DNA from: Alectoria sarmentosa
Lineage: Eukaryota; Ascomycota; Lecanoromycetes; Lecanorales; Parmeliaceae
Length of the DNA stretch: 64,000 nucleotides
NCBI GenBank assembly: GCA_009733775.1
Contig: WOGZ01000032.1
Span: forward strand, 62,001-126,000
Direction: 5' to 3'
Both the position numbers and the translations under genes were made by a program. The notes below the pieces were generated by a model. That model saw nothing but the letters and a program-made list of their open reading frames with translations, made no database searches and was not told the DNA's origin. This document shows, in pieces, positions 32,351-43,400 of this stretch (positions are counted from its first letter, which is position 1; every line of letters starts with the position of its first letter).

Positions 32351-33750
32351 ATATAATAGTGATGGATGTGACAATGTGAAATCAAATGTGGTTCTTGACT
32401 GATTCAGTAGCACCCTTTTGTCCTTTTCATCTCTGAGGGCTGGTGGAGTCATAGGAGGGGAAAGTTGCAAGCAAGATGCATTCAAAAGCGATCGACCTGT
32501 AATCGTGCCACGCACTTAACTCGCCAGCTCGCTAATAATGTGAGGCGTCTGACCGGCGAAAGCGAGCTCCAACGTGGGGAAATATCAGATGGGAAAGCCA
32601 AACAAATCACAGATACAATTAAGCCTACGCGCTCTGGCTCAAGGTGTGTAAAGTTAAAATGCGATCAACCTATAATGTGAGAAGTCTAACTGGCGAAAGT
32701 GAGCTTGAACGCGGGGAAAAATAAGATGGAAAAGCTAGATTAATGCATGACACACTTACCAAATTTGCCAGTTGCATACTTGACTAGTCGATCATTTCGA
32801 CGTGGCTGGATTTCAATGGACGAAAATACGACTCGGTCGAGGGCCGTGTAGCAGTCCGTGGGATTATTCGTACTGGATGACTACTGTAAGTATGCACTTG
32901 CTTTCCCGCGAATTGGTGCTCCGGGCCTGTAACCTTCTGCGAGGTGATCTTACCTGCACTCAATATCCGCTCCGATTCACGAATCTTTGCGATACCGGAT
33001 GTCTCCGGTGAGTACCTTCGAGTGGATTTCATCAATTTTTATATCCATCTGTAAGTTGTCTGAGTTGTTGAGTTGCCTTTATCGGCTTAGACATTCGCAA
33101 TCCCCGCCTTTGGTGATCTCTTTACAGTGCGTCTTCACTTCCCCATCTGCGGGGCGTCGCTCAAGCGAGCTCTTAAAAATTTGGCAGTATGCAAGCACGA
33201 GCCATTCTGCTTTCATTGTCAAATGTAGCCAATTTTGGAGCCGCAGATTTTGGTCCCGCAGCAGCAGCTTCTTGTTGGGCCTGGATCTTCGGCTTCTGGG
33301 TATGATGGATAGGCAGTCAATGGGTACTCTAGAGTGAGGCACCATGAGATCCATTCCTCAACATGTCAGATGCCATGGACGCTTTCTGAGGCCTTGGAGC
33401 GTGGATCTTAGCCTTCCCACCGTTGGCCCGGAATCCACCAAAGACGCCATTTAGAGGGCTGGCGCCGACCTTCGCAGCCCGGGCATTCCAACATTCTAAC
33501 TACATGCAGGTAGTTTTCAATCTGGGGGAAACATTTTCAAACAATCTTTAGACCTTGTACTATTTGCTTGGCTGCAGCTTCATGGACGTGCTGAAGTCTT
33601 CAAAACGCACATGAAAACGATTGGGTATGAAGACTTTTGATCAATAACAAACCCTACAACAGTGTTAGTATCGTCGCATCAGGGAAAGCCACCTCATAGC
33701 CACCACATAATTAGAACCATCGTGGACCTTAATGATCTTTATTGATCCTT
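32351..33750. other. Gene-poor stretch with a diverged direct repeat and a coding remnant
   Basis: Copies at about 32537-32599 and 32674-32736 match at roughly 51 of 63 positions, with most differences being transitions; the flanking word GCGATC(G/A)ACCT precedes both, and the first copy has an extra 36 bp. At about 33115-33490 the minus strand reads like pieces of one protein (NGVFGGFRANGGKAKIHAPR, then QAQQEAAAAGPKSAAPKLAT) with stops between, suggesting a decayed gene fragment. Confidence 0.45.
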
Positions 33751-33954
33751 CTAATCGTCTTGGAGATCTTTGCCAGCCCTATCTATTGCATTGCCCATGA
33801 GAGGGCAGCGGCGAGCGAGGACCCGGAGATTTGACATGGTTCCTGCGACAGGAGAGATATAGCGAGCGGTGGTGGAGAGAGATTGAAAAGTGGCGGGAGA
33901 TGTCTTGTTGAGAGTTGGGCACATGGAACGGGATTGCCTCAATAGAGCCTCCAT
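33751..33954 (-). pseudogene. HEM1: Fragment of 5-aminolevulinate synthase N-terminus
   Basis: An ATG in good context (ttcaccATGG) at 33954 opens a 67-codon frame that resembles the mitochondrial presequence of fungal 5-aminolevulinate synthase: MEALLRQSRSMCPTLNKTSP, then SLSTTAR, then GTMSNLRVLARRCPLMGNAI. Both Cys-Pro heme-regulatory motifs of the leader (MCP and RRCPLM) are kept. The similarity ends there; the frame runs into unrelated residues and a stop at 33751, and no catalytic domain (none of the pyridoxal-phosphate fold) follows within the next kilobase. It is therefore a copied gene fragment and the working HEM1 must lie elsewhere. If transcribed it would encode only a matrix-targeting peptide. 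Confidence 0.7.
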
Positions 33955-35694
33955 GGTGAAGATTGGGATGTAGTATGGTAGAATTGCGATCTACCTGATG
34001 ACTAAGGATTGCCGGACACCGATCGAGCCAATCACAGCAGTCTGAATGTCGTACTGAGTCAGACGCCAAGCCCTCAGTGCTTGGCTAAGTACCTATCCCT
34101 TCTTCATCGTATCAACGGATAGCTTTCAGTTATGCCGTGCGAGGGCATACAGACAATCTTCCAAGTTTAAAGGCAGAAGCTTTGACAATGAGAGTCATCG
34201 TGCCTATACATGTGGCCTGAGTCTGGCAGCGACCAGTCTTCCACTCTTCAAGAATCAAGACTGCACGGGAAGCACGCATACTTTGACAGTACTTACTGTA
34301 TGCTGATCGCCGTCTTACGATGCTCCCGCTTAGGTACGGTGATATCAAACCATTACGTACCATCCATGCCCCCAACGGCGAATGCGTGCAGGTCCCAGCG
34401 CGGCTCTTTCTCTAATCATATATCTGCAGAACATCTCGGCCGTGCGTACTTTAATAATATCTCACACCAACACGGCTCGTAGATATCAGGTGCGTGACGG
34501 ATCACAAATCCAATGATGCGAAAGCGTGATCATCAGCCGAGTCGTATCCTCGTTGTATTTTCAGACTCAGGTGCAGCGAAACAGTTTCGGAAACAAACTA
34601 CGACGTTTCGCTGATCACTGGCGTTGGCGGTAAGCAGCCATGTTAAAATAAGATAATATGAATCGGTAGGTGCTACTATCATATGTTTGTGGTGGGGAAA
34701 ATGTAATCGAACGAAGGATTGTCATATTTGATCAGATTTGTATGGATGTAGATTTCCAGCGTTGTTTGGCCGAGGGCGTCATTTGGCTGAGGGCCACGAT
34801 TGGCTACGGAAGTCTGCATCAAAACTCTCCGTACAGCAGCAGTAGCAAATCCCAAGACTACTCGCGACTACTCGTGCGGCTCAAAAACAGTCTTCTTGGT
34901 ACGGGATCAGATACAAAAGGTACCCCACAATCGATGCCCGGTCATGGAACCCTCGGTGAGCAGTTCAATTGGTGAATGTATTAGCGCCGGACTGCCGACA
35001 AGGTACTAGACTTTTCGGCGCCGATGGCAGACACCGAGCGATTCCTGGGAGCGCATAAAATAAGGATTCGAAGTTTCGGCGAAAGACTTGAATGCTCGCT
35101 CCCGAAAAACCAAAGATTCGGATACTCCAGTGCTTCCCGAAGCCGCCGACATGATTGGTAAGCTAATAACGGGGCCGCCGGGACGTACCGGTCGGAATAA
35201 ATGATCCTGCTAATTCGGTAGTAATACGTGGGCACCGAAAATCCTGCACATGCCAAGAAAAGGGTCCAGCAGTTGTCGGACAACACCCCGCCCGAATAGT
35301 TGTCTGGACAATGCGCTCGGAGCGGCTTCGGACTTGCATTGACGAGACCCCCAGTCCATGTCCCCATCAGGCCCAAAGTGGGCCCCTAAATTCAGGCTAT
35401 GAGGCTGTGAGCTCCCCTCGTCCCGGGAACTAGCTCTAGGGTCTTTGGCTACAGGGTTACCTTCCGAAGTTAGGGCTAGGGCTAGGGCTGCTACTTGGCG
35501 CTGTGCAGGACTTTCGGTGCCGACCTCTGTCTCCCTACCCCTCCCCAGAATCTTGCCAGCTGGACGCAACAAAGGCCTCTCCAAAATCCAATATAGCGGC
35601 AAAGACAGATTTCTTCAAAACGCCCTCGAACCGAAACGACATAATTAAATCTTTCATTCTTTAAACATACAATGCCGCCCTCCCCCCAAATCCC
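33955..35694. other. Gene-poor stretch, unresolved frames
   Basis: Open frames of about 130 codons occur on the minus strand at 34981-35376 and 35210-35602, overlapping in different frames with no domain. A TAGGGC triplet repeat lies at 35471-35488, similar to but not the same as telomere repeats. Confidence 0.4.
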
Positions 35695-36132
35695 CTACTT
35701 ATTCCCCCTGACGCTATTCCAAAAGCACGGATTGCCCAAAGCATACCCCTGCTGACACCCCAACGCGCTCAAAAGGAAACAGAACCCGTGCTCGCCATCC
35801 TTGCGCGTGATGACCGCCTTGACCGCCCCCGTGCAGTCGGCGTTCTCAAACGCCGTGAAGCTGCCGATTCCGAACCCGCCGGCGCCCCAGCTGCCGCCGA
35901 CGCGCTGCTCGGCCGGTTGGAAGACCACGCAGTCGCTCGCTTGGATGAAGTCGCGGGGGTCGTCGCCGGTGTCGCCGGTCGGGTCCTGGCAGACGGCGTC
36001 GTCGCCGTCGAAGGAGGTCAGCCAGGGTCTGGAGGAGCGCTTTTCGATCAGGGATGCGTTGGGTGGATTGTTGGGTGGGAGGGTGAGGGCTGCGGTTCCG
36101 AGGGCAAGGAGGATTAGGGGGGTGGTGTACAT
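35695..36132 (-). CDS. Small secreted cysteine-containing protein with Kex2-type propeptide
   Basis: This is a single-exon gene of 145 residues from the ATG at 36132. A signal peptide (TPLILLALGTAALTL) is followed by a short Pro/Asn propeptide ending in the dibasic site IEKR, then the mature protein (SSRPWLTSFDGDDAVCQDPT). Six cysteines are spaced through the mature part (AVC, SDC, ADC, GFC, LGC, NPC), enough for three disulfides, with a Gly-rich centre (GGSWGAGGFGIGSF). Size, processing site and even cysteine number fit secreted effector-like or antimicrobial-like fungal proteins, but no named family is recognised and no toxicity is implied by sequence. Confidence 0.75.
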   Translation of the reverse strand: MYTTPLILLALGTAALTLPPNNPPNASLIEKRSSRPWLTSFDGDDAVCQDPTGDTGDDPRDFIQASDCVVFQPAEQRVGGSWGAGGFGIGSFTAFENADCTGAVKAVITRKDGEHGFCFLLSALGCQQGYALGNPCFWNSVRGNK

Positions 36133-36862
36133 TTTTGACAGACAAAGTTTGGGATCTTACTGAATTGTGATGCTATTGATTTGCTATGGCAGAATTCGGT
36201 GCTTGAGGTCGATATGGAAAAAGACATGCCCGCTCCTGATATGGGCGAAGAGATTTCAAAGCTGAGCATCAGTTGAAAAAGTCGGACAAGGCCCCCTTGT
36301 TCGAGCAAAGCGCCGAGAGGAACGAGGGCCGAGGTCACGACAAAGACAGACAAGAGCACCTTGTGAAGTGAGCAGTCGTTCGGCTGGCTGAGCGAAGTTC
36401 GCAAAGGAGTGCAACAAAGGGCTTTCGCTCGAAAAAAGAAACCTAACCCGCCGAGTCAAAGCGCTCTTTATCTCATAGCCTTTATACGACATGTGACCCC
36501 AACACGAGATTGCTTACACCTCAAAAGAAGAGCACATTTGCCTCTCCTTGGCACCAAACCTTCCTTGGCGCGTCGTAAAAATAAGAACGATCGGATGATT
36601 GTTTCTCATTTTCAGCCGCATAGAGCTGAGTGCGCCAGGTCGAGCAACCTCGCTTATGGGCTGCAATGCGCCAGGAGGTTTTCGGCAACGAGTAAAGACA
36701 GCAGAAGGAAGGAAGGAGGTACCCTCTCAGATGCTCAAAGAGTAGCAATGAAGGATGACTATCATATTTTGACCCAATTGCTATGGACCTAGCAGTTTGT
36801 AAGCTTCGTGTTCCTCATCACGATTCGTATCTGTCCTCTCCCTTCCTCCTTTCCATTCTCCG
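36133..36862. other. Intergenic, nothing recognised
   Basis: This stretch lies upstream of the small secreted-protein gene and beyond the 3' end of the SnoaL-like gene. No repeat or coding pattern is supported. Confidence 0.45.
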
Positions 36863-37564
36863 TTAGACCTTACTGGGATCACTCGGCACAGTCTTCTCCA
36901 CCAATTTGGCATCCGCCTTCTTCCTGAACGCCTGCACCTTCCCCATAAAGCCCTCGTCTCCTTGTTTGTTAGTCTCATGGTCCCACCTACCCATTTCAGT
37001 GTCAGCATCGTAACTTCTTCGAGGGGGAAAAGACACGGATTCCAAGGTAAACCCGGGAGGACAAAATGGGCTGCCTGGTACTCGCAAGAGACATCATACG
37101 ACTCAAATGAGCGCATTCATCAAAAGACAAAACAGCTCCTCAAAAGAAAGCACCTACTCCTCATCATGCTTCACAATCAACCCCTCCCCATCCAAATGAA
37201 ACGTCACTTTCGAATTCACCGGCTTCTCCGCCCCCTTCGCCTTGAACGGGATCGGCGACTTGAACACGTACTTCTGCGTCAGGTTGATCTCGATCCGACT
37301 CGGCGTCGACGAAGCCAGCATGTCGCACGTCTCGGTGACGGATTCGGCGAAGAGTTTGGGCATGCCGTTGAATTGGGATTTGATGCTGTCGAGGCCCTTG
37401 GCGATGGAGACGGGGTCGTGAAAGGTGGCGTCCTCGCTGTAGTGCGAATAGGCTTGTTCGGAGGGCTGGAGCTGGTAGAGCTTGAGGATGTCGTCGATGA
37501 GGGTCTGTTCGCTGGCGGAGGGAGTGCGCGTCGGGTGGGAACCCTGGGAGGAGGCGGTGGTCAT
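36863..37564 (-). CDS. SnoaL/NTF2-like fold protein
   Basis: Exons 37564-37158 and 36986-36863 join in phase 2 across a 171-nt intron (GTAGGT ... cgctgacactg ... GGGTAG), giving 176 residues. The ATG at 37564 follows a short leader. The first exon shows the cone-shaped NTF2-like pattern: an N-terminal helix (TLIDDILKLYQLQPSEQAYS), HYSEDATFHDPVSIAKG, PKLFAESVTETCDML and later strands (RIEINLTQKYVF, SKVTFHLDGEGLIVKHDE). The second exon supplies WDHETNKQGDEGFMGKV and a basic end. This matches a conserved fungal protein group with a W-x-H signature after the fold. The pocket substrate is unknown; it is likely soluble. Confidence 0.8.
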
Positions 37565-38634
37565 TTTGATGAAGGGTTGCTAGTTGAGAAGTAGAGTAGA
37601 GTAGAGTTCTGGTAATTCCGTGGAAGTTCTACAATAAGGGGAAAATGGAAGGATTGCTACGATTGTCATGTTTACTACCTGAGAGAGGTCATAGTCAATG
37701 TTCAATCAGGTGACGTGACCTGACATCACCATTCTGTTTAGCGCCCCTTTAATTCTCAAGTCAGCCCAAACTGATCCTACCAGGTCTGAGCCAATGAGAT
37801 CAGCGACAAAGAGCGGCTAAAATCTCAATAGTCTGCACTATAAAGTCTACTGATCATTGTTCTAACAATTGTTCGTTCCTTCTTGAAAGAGCGGCGGCGC
37901 CGGAACGGTCGTGGTGGCTGTCCTTGGGGCTGTGGCAGGCGAGGTCCGAGTTGCCATTTTGGGTAGGTGAGGTGCCTTGCATCCTGAGATTGGAGGAAGA
38001 GGATGAAAGAGACGAATAAGGTGCCAGTGACCCAGCGGTCACCGTTGGCGGATTAGTTTTGCAGTCGAAGATGGAAGTCTATGACTGAGAGAGACTACAT
38101 AATGGGAATAGACTTTCGGAAAACTGAAGCCTGGAGCGTCGGATTTAGTCTGAATGTTGATTGCTTGTGTGTTTAAGGCGTGATTTTGAAGGGTTGCTTT
38201 GCAGCTCAAAGAGCGAGAGATTTTGTCGCCCCATACAATGCAGTCCTTGGGAGTTTCGCCCGAAAGGCCTTCGTGAATATGCTAGCCAGGTCTTTGACTA
38301 CGCTGCCTTGCTCAATAGCCGAGGGAACCTGTTGATATATGCTGGCTACCGTTAGGTTCGATGAATGAATCTGGCGTCTTTGGCTGCGCGTATACAATTC
38401 CGAGAAAAGTCAGCGTCGCCGCAGAGGCCAAGACGGAACGATAATCATCCAGCATTCATCCCAATGAGCCTGGAAAGGGGAGGTAAAGAGAGTCGCGAGA
38501 GGACTGGGCCGACCACGAAGGCAGAGGATACACGTGGAATTCAGCCTCTGGCGGCGAAAAGGTACAGAAACGCCTTTGAAATATCATCAGAGAATACTGA
38601 GGTAATAGTGAAATTGTTCCTCTCAAATCGTCCG
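37565..38634. other. Intergenic, nothing recognised
   Basis: Only short frames without motifs are present. Confidence 0.45.
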
Positions 38635-40156
38635 CTAGTCGTCCTGGCCCAACCACGCTCTTAGACTCGCATTGTACTCAATTTTCCCACTTAGATACAA
38701 AGACAAACTCCGATCAATATCCTCCAAAGGATCCTCGGCCTCTTGGTCTTCCAGGCGCTCCTTAAAAGCATCCGTATGATAGTACAGGGAGATATCAGCG
38801 CCATCGTTCGCAGCGATTTGATTAAAATGAACGCTCACTCCCTTTGGATGATTCCGTATGGCATCGAAGACATCTAGCCAGCCAGAATACATGTTCTCGC
38901 CTAAATTTGTGTAATCCAAGTGGAAATGTTGGAGCGAAGGCATTTTGGCCATCCAAGTCCTCAGATTGCGGGGCCGAATACTGCCGCCACCGAGTGTGAG
39001 GTCTCTCAATTTAGGTAAGTTGATGACTCCATCGCCCGGCCACTGCATGGGACAGACACTCTCATAGGTGAGCTTCTCAAGGCTGCCTCTGCATTTCTTC
39101 AGTACGACAGCGACGGCATCGGCTGCCCGTTCAGCAATCGCGCCCTCGCCTCCAAAATTATCCGGGTCCTCGCCTATCGATCGAACCTGCGGTTGAAAGG
39201 TAAATGTATGCACTTGGCTGAGATCAAGTTTTCCCCATCCTGATAGGGTTTCCCATCCAAATTGACCCGTCATAGCGCACGCTACGTCCAAAATCTGACC
39301 ATTCACATTGCTTCGGCAAGACAGGCTATCCCGGCTGCAAAGAGAGCGTCGCCCACTGGTGCAGCGACTCTCCAACATGTCTCATATCGATGACCTTGGT
39401 CATGACGATGAGGTCGGATTACACAGTCTGGCTGTACGGGCAGATGCGAGTGGTCATATTCATCGTATTCGGGACTCGTGAAACGCAAATTGTAGACATT
39501 TGGTAGTGTTCGGAGTGCGTTGGTCCAAGTTGTTCTCAATTCTACCCCAAATAGGACATCTTTTGCAGCTAGAGCATCCTCGTGATGTTTCTCAAATCCG
39601 ACTCGAATTTGATCGTTAGGGAGAGGAAACTTGCCGTTCCATTGCTGCATGATGAACTTCTGGTGACCGTCATTATCGTAGGCATAGGAGTCCATTCCAT
39701 TCCAGTTGTGAGGATCAGATGCATATTTCTGGATCGCTTGAGCGAGTACCACTTCCCTGAAGCCTTCAAATGTGAGGGGCCAACATTTAGGCGGCGCGAC
39801 AAATGTGATTGTCTTCACAAAGGGGGCGATTTGACTGATGTCGGCCCGCGCAAGACGCTCGAGATGCTCGGGAGTCGCGACAAATTGAATTCCATCAAAA
39901 AGGATTCTTCGAATTAGATCTAGATCGGCAAAGCGCGGGCTACTCAGACGCAACCCTCGGAGGTGAGGTCTTTTTATATTTTAGCCATACGTACCCTCAG
40001 CGATAACAAGCTCTTGGGTGAAGTCTTGCATGGTATATGTGTTCCGAGCCTTACTTACTTGACCCACAGGGGATGGCCCGTCTCTGTTATCAGTTTTTCC
40101 GCAATCGTCGTCAGGATTCCCTCTGACAGGCTGTAGAACTTGCCAGAGGTACCCAT
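38635..40156 (-). pseudogene. F-box/LRR-like fungal protein with an internal frameshift
   Basis: Two long minus-strand frames encode successive parts of one protein. The 5' part starts at ATG 40031 (MQDFTQELVIAEG) and is spliced over a 39-nt intron (39956-39994) to LRLSSPRFADLDLIRRILFD, then EHLERLARADISQIAPFV and NALRTLPNVYNLRF. The 3' part carries WGKLDLSQVHTFTFQPQV, LRDLTLGGGSIRPRNL and MPSLQHFHLDYTNL, the irregular leucine-rich repeats of fungal F-box proteins. They are out of frame by one base: the first ends CLAEAM-stop at 39303, while the second continues in another frame from GQILDVACAMTG. One extra base near 39305-39312 would join them. An F-box-like 5' exon (FYSLSEGILTTIAEKLI, ATG at 40156) also joins out of phase. 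It is either a recent pseudogene or has sequence errors. Confidence 0.65.
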
Positions 40157-40490
40157 CACGAGTAGATTTCTATAGTGAGAGGTCTAGAAATGGAAGAGGG
40201 TGACGGCTCAATCTATTCACCTTTTGGCTGCGCGGGCATGATGGCATGAAATATGGACAGTCGACTGCTTGAATGATTAAAAGTCAAGGGTGAGGGATAT
40301 TCTTCGATGGAGCTCCAAATCCTTGGAAAGTGCCTAGACTGCTGCCTGGGATCCGTTTCCTGCAGGATTTTACACGGCAACTTTAACCTACGTTGAACAA
40401 AAACCCTCGTCCGAGTCTATTTTGCTTCAATCGTTAAAATATGAATATACCTGCTAGTAAGTATGGTAATGATAGAATGCAATTATGTGA
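40157..40490. other. Short intergenic gap, nothing recognised
   Basis: No motif or coding pattern is seen between the ligase 3' end and the F-box-like gene. Confidence 0.45.
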
Positions 40491-43400
40491 TCAGTACCCT
40501 CCTACTCGCTCCGTCTCATCAAGTTCCTCCTTGAGCAGCACCAGCTCAGGCTTGCTACCGCACCATTGAAGTACCACCGCTCCCTGGCCTTTCGCCAGAG
40601 GATCCCACCACAGCTTCGCGACGAAGTACCTGTGAATCAACTCCTCTCTATGCTTTTTCTCCATTGGTTGGGGCGACTCGAATCCCAGCAACCGCCAGTC
40701 CCATAACGTCACCACTCGTGGATGCCAATCTGACATGTAACATGAGAGAGCGCCAACATGCTGGCCAACGGCATGACCATTGTTGGACTCGACCAGTACG
40801 ACAAGCTCACACCGAAGTTTCGATGTAAAGCTTGGTTTGGAACCTGCTGCTGGGGGGCTTTTGTGAAACGGTATGGCCGATTTGTAATGATCGAACAGGA
40901 GCTCGTTCACTTTGTGGTTTTGGTTGACCAGACATGGGCTCAACATTACATCGCACTCTTGTATATTCGGTATTTGTATTGTCGAAGCCGGTTCGGCAGT
41001 GCTCGGAGGGGTTAGAAGGCTACAGAATTTTGTCTCGGGCGTGTCCGGTGGTAAAAGACGTGCAGGTAGAGATCCTTCAGATATAGTTTCCTGTGTCGTA
41101 GCCGCAGAAGTCGATTTAGAAACAGTGGTTTCTCTTGCAGGCGACGACGGCTCGACACATATCCCAGATGTGTTATTCCTCCGACGGTTTTGCTCATGAG
41201 TGTCAACCGCAGTCTTACGGACAAGGAAACAATCTGTCGTCGATCCATGTTTGAGCTGTGGAGGTATTGTTGACCGACCTGAGAGAGGAGATCGGGCCGA
41301 GTTTGTGATCTCACTTAGAGGCTTCTTGAGGATGTGAGTACTAGTTTTGTTGATAGGCTTGATTTCGCTCTTTGAGTGCTGTACAGGAAGAGATCGTGCC
41401 TTCTTCGCGTTCCTGGCAGATTCTTCCTTGTCGTCACGTTCGGCACTGCGCTTCCTCGAGTTCATAGACAGGTCTTTGCCGAGTGCTGTTACATTTCTAT
41501 CGCTAATTTTGATGCCATTGCTTTTCGAAAGTGGCGAAGAGTTTGGTGGTGTCTGTAGAGTGCCATCACTTGTGATGCTGCCCATTGAGTGCTTCGAGTT
41601 AGGTCGTTCAACCACTCCTCCACCGCTAAGCCTCCGTTCTTGGTCTCGCATTTCTCCGGTGTCCATTCGTACCAGCGGTGGAGCCGCAGCTACTCGTGAA
41701 CGCCGAGTTGCCTTTGGTCTAGACACCACGACCTCTGGTAACAACAGATGGTCTTCGTCTTCCTCATCGTCAGTAAAGTCCCAAGACGTCATCTGTCCTC
41801 TAGCGCCGCGATCGATGTTGTTCAGCTTCTCAATCCAGGCCGCGACGTCGTTGGATAAGTCTCCTGAAGGTACCGTCCTGGCCTCGGTTGCCATGCGCTG
41901 TAACTCGTCAAGATCGACGGCCTCTCTCCAATCTCTATCCAAATGGACCTTCATGATGCGTGGAAACCGGAGTGTGAAGATATCACGATTTGGCGGCTTG
42001 TCAAAATCGCTGCCCGCAAGGTCAAAGACGAAAGGTTGTCTGAAGACGACACTCATTGGTAGCAATCCATGCGCGAGCTCGATGTCAAAAACATCCCAGG
42101 TTTCGGGAAACTCTGTACCCATGGCTCTGAGACATCCGTGCTCGGTCAGCATCTTCATGTCTTCTCTTTTGATGCAGTCCTTGATTTGGTCAAACACGAA
42201 GAATTGAGGCTTCTCGCCAGCATGCAAGACAGCCGCCTTATTTCTCAGACAGCCAATGTGAAAATGTGTCCAACGGATGTTTAGACCCTCGTATTTCCCG
42301 GCCTCAGTAACGTCGTATCCTGCACCGACAACGGCGAAATCAGCAGTATCGCCCAAACCTTTGATGCAGTCTTTCTTCAGCTTGACCCAACGACTTGGGA
42401 ATCTACCTTGGACAGAATTTCCGAGGTTGAAGTAGGGTTCATCGGAGGGTTTCAAAATCAGGCCTTCCCATCGTAGGACAAATGCCAGGGCAAGAGCCTT
42501 TTTGAGTTTCTCTGGTCCTGTCGGTCTATCGAAGCGGACGTGCTTTTGCCACACTATGTCCGCGCGGCCCTTGATAGGGCTTATTAGCCTCTCCAAGAGC
42601 TTTCTCCTCTCCTTGTGCGGTCTGTGGACGACTAGATCATCATCAATAAGCATGACATCGTAATACATAATCATCAAGTATTCCCAAGGATGTGGTCTGT
42701 ACTCGGATTAGCACCAAATCTGCATGGCTCAGATGATTTATGCCTACTGAGAATCCAACTTCGTGCCCAAAAAGCTACCCGACCTAGAAACATGTTTTCG
42801 TAACTTGTGAAAGTCCAAGATCCCCTTCGTCTTATCGCTCCAAACCAAAAGTTCCCCTTCCAAGATGCACTTTCCAGAAAAGCCACAGTCATGGTGTCCG
42901 ATGCGCAGACTGTCTTTGATAGCCTGGTGAACACCTCTCCGGTCCGACGTTGAGTCTTTGCATTTTTTCGAAAATATCTGAACGCAATCCTCGCCCTTGG
43001 ACATATCAATATGGATCTGACAGTACTCCCCATCATGCTTCTGTTCAACACTCATGGTCCTTCCGTCAACCATTGACACAGCATGCTTGACTCCACCCTT
43101 GGCTTTCACCCGTTTGGGCGGACCAAGCTTGACGCCGATCCTGGGTTGAAGCAAATGGGCGTCGTTCGCACACCGCTGGGTCAAGGTACCTTGATTAAAA
43201 TCCGCCATCTGAGATGCGGGTAAGCCTCTAAGCTCATTGATTGCGGCCTCGAAGTTGTCGTACATTTGCATAGCTGTGGGCAGACGAACATCAAGGTAAT
43301 AGTAGACCATGCCCTCGCAAAGATCAAGGCAGGAGTAATCTTTCAGGATCATCCGGGTAAACCATTTGGCTTCTCTAGACTGCATTCGTTGGTAGATTTG

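Noticed and set aside
41347..42207. Long plus-strand open frame (286 codons)
   Set aside because: It is antisense to the second exon of the DNA ligase, which has clear motifs; the plus frame is only a Ser-rich shadow.
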